A stretch of 64,000 bases of DNA from Hydractinia symbiolongicarpus (lineage: Eukaryota > Cnidaria > Hydrozoa > Anthoathecata > Hydractiniidae). Numbering within the stretch: the first letter of the stretch is position 1; each line of letters begins with the position of its first letter. A program made the translations under genes and the position numbers. A model generated the notes under the pieces. That model saw only the letters and a list, made by a program, of their open reading frames with translations. It was not told where the DNA came from and ran no database searches. Location: assembly GCF_029227915.1 (NCBI RefSeq), contig NC_079885.1, positions 868,001 through 932,000 of the forward strand, read 5' to 3'. Shown piece by piece: positions 24,973 to 34,579 of this stretch.

Positions 24973-25718
24973 AGACTTGTAGTTTTCAAAAATGTTTTCA
25001 TTTTTGATGAGACGCTGAATAAAAGAAGTTTAATCGCCGGCAAACGAAAACCCGCGACTTCCCGTAAATCCCGGGCTTGGCCCGTATAGTCAAAAGTATA
25101 CAAAGAAAGTACCCAGGGAGTAAACTCATTTCCCGAACGACTTTTTAAATTACTTTTTCACCACTAAAACGCATGAGACTTGTAGTTTTTAAAAATGTTT
25201 TCATTTTTGATGAGACGCTGAATAAAAGAAGTTTAATCGCCGGCAAACGAAAACCTGCGATTTCCCGTAAATCCTGGACTCGGCCCGTATAGTCAAAAGC
25301 ATACAAAGAAAGTACCCAGGGAGTAAACTCATTTCCCAAACGATTTTTTAAATTATTATTTCACTACTAAAACGCATGAGACTTGTAGTTTTCAAGAATG
25401 TTTTCATTTTTGATTAGACGTTGAATAAAAGCAGTTTAATTGCCGGCAAACGAAAACCCGCGATTTCCCGTAAATCCCGGGCTTGGCACGTATAGTCGAA
25501 TGTATACAAAGAAAGTACGCTGTGAGTAAACTCATTTCCAGAACGATTTTTTAAATTATTTTTTCACCACTAAAACGCATAAGACATGAAGTTTTTAAAA
25601 TTGTTTTCATTTTTGATGAGACGCTGAATAAAAGAAGTTTAAACGCCGGCAAACGAAAACCCGCGATTTCCCGTAAATCCCGGCTTGGCCCGTATAGTCA
25701 AAAGTATACAAAGAAAGT
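24973..25718 (+). repeat. Left junction-proximal monomers, rich in private variants
   Basis: The last monomers before the inversion hold changes not repeated elsewhere in the left arm: CGACTTTTTAAATTACTTTTTC (read as separate substitutions), AAAGCATACAAAG, GATTAGACGTTG, TTAATTGCCGGC, GTACGCTGTGAG, GACATGAAG and AAACGCCGGC. The last unit is truncated at 177 bp. The monomer at 25136 carries GGACTCGGCCC, a type rare in this arm but common in the right arm. Confidence 0.8.
25715..25718. other. Orientation switch (inversion junction) with AAGT microhomology
   Basis: The left-arm monomer starting at 25542 runs normally to TATACAAAGAAAGT and then becomes CTCGTGCGTTTTAGTGG, the reverse complement of the first part of a monomer. 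Both parents contain AAGT at this point (GAAAGTACCC in one, CTACAAGTCTC in the other), so the join overlaps by four bases. Left monomer positions 1-42 can pair with 25719-25760. The two arms therefore form a giant inverted repeat around a spacer of about 135 bases (25584-25718). No inserted sequence lies at the join. Confidence 0.93.
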
Positions 25719-27156
25719 CTCGTGCGTTTTAGTGGTGAAAAAATAATTTAAAAAATTGTTCGAGAAATGAGTTTACTCCCTGGGTACATTCTTTGTATAC
25801 TTTTGACTATACGGGCCAAGCCGGGATTTACGGGAAATCGCGGGTTTTCGTTTGCCGGCGATTAAACTTCTTTTATTCCGCGTCTCATCAAAAATGAAAA
25901 CATTTTTAAAAACTACAAGTCTTATGCGTTTTGGTGGTGAAAAAATAATTTAAAAAATCGTTCTGGAAATGAGTTTACTCCCTGGGTACTTTCTTTGTAT
26001 ACTTTTGACTATACGGGCCGAGTCCTGGATTTAGGGAAATCGCAGGTTTTCGTTTGCCGGCGATTATACTGCTTTTATTCAGCGTCTCATCAAAAATGAA
26101 AATATTTCTGAAAACTACAAGTCTCGTGCGTTTTAGTGGTGAATAAATAATTTAAAAAATCGTTCGGGAAATGAGTTTACTCCCTGGGTACTTTCTTTGT
26201 ATACTTTTGACTATACGGGCCAAGCCGGGATTTACGGGAAATCGCGGGTTAAGGTTTGCCGGCGATTAAACTTCTTTTATTCAGTGTCTCATTAAAAATG
26301 AAAACATTTTTAAGAACTGCAAGTCTTATGCGTTTTAGTGGTGAAAAAATAATTTAAAAAATCGTTCTGGAAATGAGTTTACTCACAGGGTATTTTCTTT
26401 GTATACATTCGACTATACGTGCCAAGCCCGGGATTTACGGGAAATCGCGGGTTTTCGTTTGCCGGCGATTAAACTGCTTTTATTCAGCGTCTCATCAAAA
26501 ATGAAAACATTCTTGAAAACTACAAGTCTCATGCGTTTAGTGGTAAAAAAATAATATAAAAAATCGTTCGGGAAATGAGTTTACTCCCTGGGTACTTTCT
26601 TTGTATACTTTTGACTATACGGACCGAGTCCGGGATTTACGGGAAATCGCAGGTTTTCGTTTGCCGGCGATTAAACTTCTTTTATTCAGCGTCTCATCAA
26701 AAATGAAAACATTTTTGAAAAAAACAAGTCTCATGCGTTTTAGTGGTGAAAAAATAATTTAAAAATTCGTTCGGGAAATGAGTTTACTCCCTGGGTGCTT
26801 TCTTTGTCTACTTTTGATTATACGGGCCGAGTCCAGGGTTTACGGGAAATGGCGGGTTTTCTTTTATTCAGCGTCTCATCAAAAATGAAAACATTTTTAA
26901 AAACTACAAGTCTTATGCGTTTTAGTGGTGAAAAAATAATTTAAAAAATCGTTCTGGAAATGAGTTTACTCCCTGGGTACTTTCTTTGTATACTTTTGAC
27001 TATACGGGCCGAGTCCGGGATTTACGGGAAATCGCAGGTTTTCGTTTGCCGGCGATTAAACTGCTTTTATTCAGCATCTCATCAAAAATGAAAACATTCT
27101 TGAAAACTACAAGTCTCATGTGTTTTAGTGGTGAAATCATAATTTAAAATATCGTT
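25719..27156 (-). repeat. Right junction-proximal monomers, rich in private variants
   Basis: Monomer lengths here are 42 (partial), 202, 202, 202, 202, 203, 182 and 203 bp. Private changes include GTACATTCTTTG (about 25787), TTATTCCGCG (about 25873), TTTTGGTGGTG (about 25928), GGATTTAGGG (about 26028), GGTTAAGGTTTGCC (about 26248), TTTGTCTACTTTTG (about 26804) and a 4-A insertion-like GAAAAAAACAAG (about 26716). No neighbouring block repeats this order. Confidence 0.8.
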
Positions 27157-28985
27157 TGGGAAATGAGTTTACTCCCTGGGTACTTTCTTTGTATACTTTT
27201 GACTATACGGGCCGAGTCCAGGATTTACGGGAAATCGCAGATTTTCGTTTGCCGGCGATTAAACTTCTTTTATTCACCGTCTCATCACAAATGTAAACAT
27301 TTTTAAAAACTACAAGTCTCATGCGTTTTAGTGCTAAAAAAATAATTTAAAAAATCGTTCGGGAAATGAGTTTACTCCATGGGTACTTTCTTTGTATATT
27401 TTTGACTATGCGGGCCGAGTCTGGGGTTTACGGGAAATGGCGGGTTTTCGTTTGCCGGCGATTAAACGTCTTTTATTCAGCGTCTCATCAAAAATGAAAA
27501 CATTTTTGAAAACTGCAAGTGTCATGCGTTTTAGTGGTGAAAAAATAATTTAAAAAATCGTTCGGGAAATGAGTTTACTCCCTGGGTACTTTCTTTGTAT
27601 ACTTTTGATTATACGGGCCGAGTCCAGGGTTTACGGGAAATGGCGGGTTTTCGTTTGCCGGCTATTAAACTTCTTTTATTCAGCGTCTCATCAAAAATGA
27701 AAACATTTTTAAAAACTACAAGTCTCATGCGTTTTAGTGGTGAAAATATAATTTGAAAAATCGTTCGGGAAATGAGTTTACTCCCTGGGTACTTTCTTTG
27801 TATACTTTTGACTATACGGGCCGAGTCCGGGATTTACGGGAAGTCGCGGGTTTTCGTTTGCCGACGATTAAACTTCTTTTATTCAGCGTCTCAGCAAAAA
27901 TGAAAACATTTTTAAAAACTACAAGTCTTATGCGTTTTTGTGGTGAAAAAATAAATTTAAAAAATCGTTCGGGAAATGAGTTTACTCCCTGGGTACTTTC
28001 TTTGTATACTTTTGACTATACGGGCCGAGTCCAGGATTTACGGGAAATCACGGATTTTCGTTTGCCGGCGATTAAACTTCTTTTATTCAGCGTCTCATCA
28101 AAAATGAAAACATTTTTAAAAACTACAAGTCTCATGTGTTTTAGTGGTGAAATCATAATTTAAAATATCGTTTGGGAAATGAGTTTACTCCCTGGGTACT
28201 TTCTTTGTATACTTTTGACTATACGGGCCGAGTCCAGGATTTACGGGAAATCGCAGATTTTCGTTTGCCGGCGATTAAACTTCTTTTATTCACCGTCTCA
28301 TCAAAAATGTAAACATTTTTAAAAACTACAAGTCTCATGCGTTTTAGTGCTAAAAAAATAATTTAAAAAATCGTTCGGGAAATGAGTTTACTCCATGGGT
28401 ACTTTCTTTGTATATTTTTGACTATGCGGGCCGAGTCTGGGGTTTACGGGAAATGGCGGGTTTTCGTTTGCCGGCGATTAAACGTCTTTTATTCAGCGTC
28501 TCATCAAAAATGAAAACATTTTTGAAAACTGCAAGTGTCATGCGTTTTAGTGGTGAAAAAATAATTTAAAAAATCGTTCGGGAAATGAGTTTACTCCCTG
28601 GGTACTTTCTTTGTATACTTTTGATTATACGGGCCGAGTCCAGGATTTACGGGAAGTCGCGGGTTTTCGTTTGCCGGCGATTAAACTTCTTTTATTCAGC
28701 GTCTCAGCAAAAATGAAAACATTTTTAAAAACTACAAGTCTTATGCGTTTTTGTGGTGAAAAAATAAATTTAAAAAATCGTTCGGGAAATGAGTTTACTC
28801 CCTGGGTACTTTCTTTGTATACTTTTGACTATACGGGCCGAGTCCAGGATTTACGGGAAATCACGGATTTTCGTTTGCCGGCGATTAAACTTCTTTTATT
28901 CAGCGTCTCATCAAAAATGAAAACATTTTTAAAAACTACAAGTCTCATGGGCTTTAGTGGTGAAATAATAATTTAAAAAATCGTT
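27157..28985 (-). repeat. Five-monomer repeat with a shortened second copy (1016 and 813 bp)
   Basis: First copy 27157-28172 (203, 203, 203, 204, 203); second copy 28173-28985 (203, 203, 204, 203). Shared markers are GAAATCATAATTTAAAAT, TGCTAAAAAAATAAT, ACTGCAAGTGTC, TCTCAGCAAAAATG and AATAAATTTAAA. The second copy lacks one monomer, and its third unit (28579-28782) is a chimera of the third and fourth units of the first copy. Confidence 0.85.
27766..27969 (-). repeat. 204-bp monomer class with one added A (example; 7 in total)
   Basis: AATAAATTTAAA replaces AATAATTTAAA. The class also includes 28579-28782, 30202-30405, 30811-31014, 55330-55533, 59181-59384 and 59587-59790. The insertion restores a multiple of three and removes the stop that normally closes the unit's open frame. 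That is why frames of 100-136 codons appear only across these units. Confidence 0.85.
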
Positions 28986-31825
28986 CGGGAAATGAGTTTA
29001 CACCCTGGGTACTTTCTTATTATACTTTTGACTATACGGGCCGAGTCCGGGATTTACGGGAAATCGCAGGTTTTCGTTTGCCGGCGATTAAACTTCTTTC
29101 ATTCAGCGTCTCATCAAAAATGAAAACATTTTTGAAAACCACAAGTCTCATGCGTTTTAGTGGTGAAAATATAATTTAAAAAATCGTTCGGGAAATGAGT
29201 TTACTCCCTGGGTACTTTCTTTGTATACTTTTGACTATACGGGCCGAGTCCGGGATTTACGGGAAGTCGCGGGTTTTCGTTTGCCGGCGATTAAACTTCT
29301 TTTATTCAGCGTCTCAGCAAAAATGAAAACATTTTTAAAAACTACAAGTCTTATGCGTTTTAGTGGTGAAAAAATAATTTAAAAAATCGTTCGGGAAATG
29401 AGTTTACTCCCTGGGTACTTTCTTTGTATACTTTTGACTATACGGGCCGAGTCCAGGATTTACGGGAAATCGCAGGTTTTCGTTTGCCGGCGATTAAACT
29501 TCTTTTATTCACCGTCTCATCAAAAATGTAAACATTTTTAAAAACTACAAGTCTCATGCGTTTTAGTGCTAAAAAAATAATTTAAAAAATCGTTCGGGAA
29601 ATGAGTTTACTCCATGGGTACTTTCTTTGTATATTTTTGACTATGCGGGCCGAGTCTGGGGTTTACGGGAAATGGCGGGTTTTCGTTTGCCGGCGATTAA
29701 ACTTCTTTTATTCAGCGTCTCATCAAAAATGAAAACATTTTTAAAAACTACAAGTCTCATGCGTTTTAGTGGTGAAATAATAATTTAAAAAATCGTTCGG
29801 GAAATGAGTTTATTCCCTGGATACTTTCTTATTATACTTTTGACTATACGGGCCAAGCCGGGATTTACGGGAAATCGCGGGTTTTCGTTTACCGGCGATT
29901 AAACTTCTTTTATTCAGCGTCCCATCAAAAATGAAAACATTTTTGAAAACTACAAGTCTCATGCGTTTTAGTGGTGAAAATATAATTTAAAAAATCGTTC
30001 GGGAAATGAGTTTACTCCCTGGGGACTTTCTTTGTATACTTTTGACTATACGGGCCAAGCCGGGATTTACGGGAAATCGCGGGTTTTCGTTTGCCGGCGA
30101 TTAAACTTCTTTTATTCAGCGTCTCATCAAAAATGAAAACATTTTTAAAAACTACAAGTCTTATGCGTTTTAGTGGTGAAAAAATAATTTAAAAAATCGT
30201 TCTGGAAATGAGTTTACTCACAGGGTACTTTCTTTGTATACATTCGACTATACGGGCCAAGCCCCGGATTTACGGGAAAACGCGGGATTTCGTTTGCCGG
30301 CGATTAGACCTCTTTCATTAAGCGTCTCATCAAAAATGAAAACATTTTTGAAAACTACAAGTCTCATGCGTTTTAGTGGTGAAAAAATAAATTTAAAAAA
30401 TCGTTCGGGAAATGAGTTTTCTCCCTGGGTACTTTCTTTGTATACATTTGACTATACGGGCCGAGTCCGGGATTTACGGGAAATCGCGGATTTTCGTTTG
30501 CCGGCGATTAAACTTCTTTTATTCAGCGTCCCATCAAATATGAAAATATTTTTGAAAACTACAAGTCTCATGCGTTTAGTGGTAAAAAAACAATATAAAA
30601 AATCGTTCGGGAAATGAGTTTACTCCCTGGGTACTTTCTTTTTATACTTTTGACTATACGGGCCAAGCCCGGGATTTACGGGAAATAGCGGGTTTTCGTT
30701 TGCCGGCGATTAAACTTCTTTTATTCAGCGTCTCATCAAAAATGAAAACATTTTTAAAAACTACAAGTCTTATGCGTTTTAGTGGTGAAAAAATAATTTA
30801 ATAAATCGTTCTGGAAATGAGTTTACTCACAGGGTACTTTCTTTGTATACAATCGACTATACGGGCCAAGCCCCGGATTTACGGGAAAACGCGGGATTTC
30901 GTTTGCCGGCGACTAAACCTCTTTCATTAAGCGTCTCATCAAAAATGAAAACATTTTTGAAAACTATAAGTCTCATGCGTTTTAGTGGTGAAAAAATAAA
31001 TTTAAAAAATCGTTCGGGAAATGAGTTTACTCCCTGGGTACTTTCTTTGTATACATTTGACTATACGGGCCGAGTCCGGGATTTACGGGAAATCGCGGAT
31101 TTTCGTTTGCCGGCGATTAAACTTCTTTTATTCAGCGTCCCATCAAATATGAAAATATTTTTGAAAACTACAAGTCTCATGCGTTTAGTGGTAAAAAAAT
31201 AATATAAAAAATCGTTCGGGAAATGAGTTTACTCCCTGGGTACTTTCTTTTTATACTTTTGACTATACGGGCCAAGCCCGGGATTTACGGGAAATCGCGG
31301 GTTTTCGTTTGCCGGCGATTAAACTTCTTTTATTCTGCGTCTCATCAAAAATGAAAACATTTTTAAAAACTACAAGTCTTATGCGTTTTAGTGGTGAAAA
31401 AATAATTTAAAAAATCGTTCTGGAAATGAGTTTACTCACAGGGTACTTTCTTTGTATACATTCGACTATACGGGCCAAGCCCGGGATTTACGGGAAATCG
31501 CGGGTTTTCGTTTTCCGGCGATTAAACCTCTTTCATTAAGCGTCTCATCAAAAATGAAAACATTTTTGAAAACTACAAGTCTCATGCGTTTTAGTGGTAA
31601 AAAAAAAAATTAAAAAATCGTTCGGGAAATGAGTTTACTCTCTGGGTACTTTCTTTGTATACTTTTGACTATACGGGCCGAGTCCGGGATTTACGGTAAA
31701 TCGCAGGTTTTCGTTTGCCGGCGATTAAACTGCTTTTATTCAGCGTCTCATCAAAAATGAAAACATTCTTAAAAACAACAAGTCTCATGCGTTTTAGTGG
31801 TGAAATAATAATTTAAAAAATCGTT
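28986..31825 (-). repeat. Mixed monomers with two 204/202-bp dimers, no 181-bp units
   Basis: Lengths are 203, 203, 203, 203, 202, 202, 204, 202, 203, 204, 202, 203, 203, 203. The pair 30202-30607 (204, 202) recurs at 30811-31216, 609 bp away. The 204-bp unit has AATAAATTTAAA (one added A). The 202-bp partner has CCCATCAAATATG, GAAAATATTTTTG and GCGTTTAGTGGTAAAA. The AGCGTCTCAT unit with CTCTTTCATTAAG appears here and matches the outer left arm. Confidence 0.75.
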
Positions 31826-33405
31826 TGGGAAATGAGTTTACACCCTGGGTACTTTCTTTGTATACTTTTGACTATACGGGCCGAGACCAGGATTTACGGG
31901 AAATCGCAGGTTTTCGTTTGCCGGCGATTAAACTTCTTTTATTCAGCGTCTCATCAAAAATGAAAACATTTTTAAAAACTACAAGTCTTATGCGTTTTAG
32001 TGGTGAAAAAGTAATTTAAAAAATCGTTCGGGAAATGAGTTTACTCCCTGGGTACTTTCTTTGTATACTTTTGACAATACGGGCCAAGCCGGGATTTACG
32101 GGAAATCGCGGGTTTTCTTTTATTCAGCGTCTCATCAAAAATGAAAACATTTTTAAAAACTACAAGTCTTATGCGTTTTAATGGTGAAAAAATAATTTAA
32201 AAAATCATTCTGGAAATGAGTTTACTCCCTGGGTACTTTCTTTGTATACTTTTGACTATACGGGCCGAGTCCGGGATTTACAGGAAATCGCAGGTTTTCG
32301 TTTGCCGGCGATTAAACTGCTTTTATTCAGCGTCTCATCAAAAATGAAAACATTCTTGAAAACTACAAGTCTCATGCGTTTTAGTGGTGAAATAATAATT
32401 TAAAAAATCGTTTGGGAAATGAGTTTACTCCCAGGGTACTTTCTTTGTATACTTTTGACTATACGGGCCGAGTCCAGGACTTACGGGAAATCGCAGGTTT
32501 TCGTTTGCCGGCGATTAAACTTCTTTTATTCACCGTCTCATCAAAAATGAAAACATTTTTAAAAACTACAAGTCTCATGCGTTTTAGTGGTGAAATAATA
32601 ATTTAAAAAATCGTTTGGGAAATGAGTTTACACCCTGGGTACTTTCTTTGTATACTTTTGACTATACGGGCCGAGTCCAGGATTTACGGGAAATCGCAGG
32701 TTTTCGTTTGCCGGCGATTAAACTTCTTTTATTCAGCGTCTCATCAAAAATGAAAACATTTTTAAAAACTACAAGTCTTATGCGTTTTAGTGGTGAAAAA
32801 GTAATTTAAAAAATCGTTCGGGAAATGAGTTTACTCCCTGGGTACTTTCTTTGTATACTTTTGACAATACGGGCCAAGCCGGGATTTACGGGAAATCGCG
32901 GGTTTTCTTTTATTCAGCGTCTCATCAAAAATGAAAACATTTTTAAAAACTACAAGTCTTATGCGTTTTAATGGTGAAAAAATAATTTAAAAAATCATTC
33001 TGGAAATGAGTTTACTCCCTGGGTACTTTCTTTGTATACTTTTGACTATACGGGCCGAGTCCGGGATTTACAGGAAATCGCAGGTTTTCGTTTGCCGGCG
33101 ATTAAACTGCTTTTATTCAGCGTCTCATCAAAAATGAAAACATTCTTGAAAACTACAAGTCTCATGCGTTTTAGTGGTGAAATAATAATTTAAAAAATCG
33201 TTTGGGAAATGAGTTTACTCCCTGGGTACTTTCTTTGTATACTTTTGACTATACGGGCCGAGTCCAGGACTTACGGGAAATCGCAGGTTTTCGTTTGCCG
33301 GCGATTAAACTTCTTTTATTCACCGTCTCATCAAAAATGAAAACATTTTTGAAAACTACAAGTGTCATGCGTTTTAGTGGTGAAAAAATAATTTAAAAAA
33401 TCGTT
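31826..33405 (-). repeat. Four-monomer repeat of 790 bp, two copies
   Basis: 31826-32615 and 32616-33405, each 203, 181, 203, 203. Both copies share GACAATACGGGCC, GCGTTTTAATGGTG, AAATCATTCTGG, GATTTACAGGAAATC and CAGGACTTACGGG. The last monomer of the second copy differs in its rear half (TTTTTGAAAACTACAAGTGTC), so the exchange boundary lies inside it. Confidence 0.82.
32029..32209 (-). repeat. Right-arm short monomer class, 181-182 bp (example; 24 in total)
   Basis: A 21-bp deletion removes the segment between GGGTTTTC and TTTTATTCAG, including GCCGGC; TTC on both sides is the microhomology. Starts of the class: 26772, 32029, 32819, 33812, 34196, 35189, 35979, 36363, 37356, 38755, 41168, 43580, 44775, 45767, 46759, 46940, 49352, 50344, 51946, 52330, 53526, 61818, 62812 and 63806. 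None was seen in the left arm. The 26772 unit is the only one near the junction and lacks the point variants of the others. Confidence 0.88.
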
Positions 33406-33608
33406 CGGGAAATGAGTTTACTCCATGGGTACTTTCTTTGTATACTTTTGATTATACGGGCCGAATCCAGGGTTTACGGGAAATGGCGGGTTTTCGTTTG
33501 CCGGCGATTAAACTTCTTTTATTCAGCGTCTCATCAAAAATGAAAACATTTTTAAAAACTAAAAGTCTCATGCGTTTTAGTGGTGAAATAATAATTTAAA
33601 AAATCGTT

Positions 33609-34376
33609 TGGGAAATGAGTTTACACCCTTGGTACTTTCTTTGTATACTTTTGACTATACGGGCCGAGTCCAGGATTTACGGGAAATCGCAGGTTTTCGT
33701 TTGCCGGCGATTAAACTTCTTTTAGTCAGCGTCTCATCGAAAATGAAAACATTTTTAAAAACTACAAGTCTCATGCGTTTTAGTGGTGAAAAAGTAATTT
33801 AAAAAATCGTTCGGGAAATGAGTTTACTTCCTGGGTCCTTTCTTTGTATACTTTTGACTATACGGGCCAAGCCGGGATTTACGGGAAATCGCGGGTTTTC
33901 TTTTATTCAGTGTCTCATCAAAAATGAAAACATTTTTAAAAACTACAAGTCTCATGCGTTTTAGTGGTGAAATAATAATTTAAAAAATCGTTTGGGAAAT
34001 GAGTTTACACCCTGGGTACTTTCTTTGTATACTTTTGACTATACGGGCCGAGTCCAGGATTTACGGGAAATCGCAGGTTTTCGTTTGCCGGCGATTAAAC
34101 TTCTTTTAGTCAGCGTCTCATCGAAAATGAAAACATTTTTAAAAACTACAAGTCTCATGCGTTTTAGTGGTGAAAAAGTAATTTAAAAAATCGTTCGGGA
34201 AATGAGTTTACTTCCTGGGTACTTTCTTTGTATACTTTTGACTATACGGGCCAAGCCGGGATTTACGGGAAATCGCGGGTTTTCTTTTATTCAGCGTCTC
34301 ATCAAAAATGAAAACATTTTTAAAAACTACAAGTCTTATGCGTTTTAGTGGTGAAAAAATAATTTAAAAAATCGTT
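33609..34376 (-). repeat. 384-bp dimer, two copies
   Basis: 33609-33992 and 33993-34376, each a 203-bp monomer (ACACCCTNGGTAC, TTTTAGTCAGCG, CATCGAAAATG) plus a 181-bp monomer (TTACTTCCTGGGT, GGGTTTTCTTTTATTC). This is the smallest higher-order repeat seen with both length classes. The first copy has the private GGGTCCTTTC. Confidence 0.85.
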
Positions 34377-34579
34377 CTGGAAATGAGTTTACTCCCTGGG
34401 TACTTTCTTTGTATACTTTTGACTATACGGGCCGAGTCCGGGTTTTACGGGAAATCGCAGGTTTTCGTTTGCCGGCGATTAAACTGCTTTTATTCAGCGT
34501 CTCATCAAAAATGAAAACATTCTTGAAAACTACAAGTCTCATGCGTTTTAGTGGTGAAATAATAATTTAAAAAATCGTT

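Larger units (their letters stand above)
1..25718 (+). repeat. Left satellite array, 203-bp monomer family, forward orientation
   Basis: Head-to-tail tandem array of about 129 complete monomers plus a truncated last one. Monomer starts (AACGATTTTTT) fall at 1, 204, 407, 610, 813, 1016 and so on, giving a 203-bp period that slips only in defined length variants (190-192, 201, 202). Nothing interrupts the array: no unique spacer, transposon or gene was seen. Point variants define recurring monomer types, such as CACTACTAAAACGCATGAG versus TTTCACCACTGAAACGC, or TAGTCAAAAGTATAC versus TAGTCGAATGTATAC. These types recur in fixed order, which gives higher-order repeats. The function is unknown; arrays of this kind are typical of centromeres and heterochromatin, which is an inference here. 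The left end is cut by the window edge. Confidence 0.97.

Noticed and set aside
25542-25760. Dismissing the inversion as a pure assembly artefact
   Set aside because: It cannot be excluded without reads, but private mutations accumulate on both sides of the join and the deletion alleles are arm-specific. Both fit a real, old boundary better than a misjoin.
27753-28163. A 136-codon open frame, and similar 119-127-codon frames at 30234, 30843, 55362 and 59213
   Set aside because: These only join two adjacent monomer frames through the 204-bp unit (one extra A removes the stop and restores a multiple of three). They use TTG starts and show no domain or signal beyond the doubled monomer translation.
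30236-30258. A possible CENP-B-box-like motif, ATTCGACTATACGGG, in some right-arm monomers
   Set aside because: The core TTCG, A and CGGG are present, but the spacer between TTCG and A is three bases instead of four. Most monomers read TTTGAC in place of TTCGAC. It does not meet the known box.
31826-32019. A 64-codon open frame starting MGNEFTPWVLSLYTFDYTG that recurs in dozens of monomers on both arms
   Set aside because: It starts at TTG, not ATG, and is called only where AATCGTTCGGG has become AATCGTTTGGG. Its length follows the repeat period. Amino-acid changes look unconstrained, and length variants break it freely. It is a by-product of the monomer sequence, not a gene.
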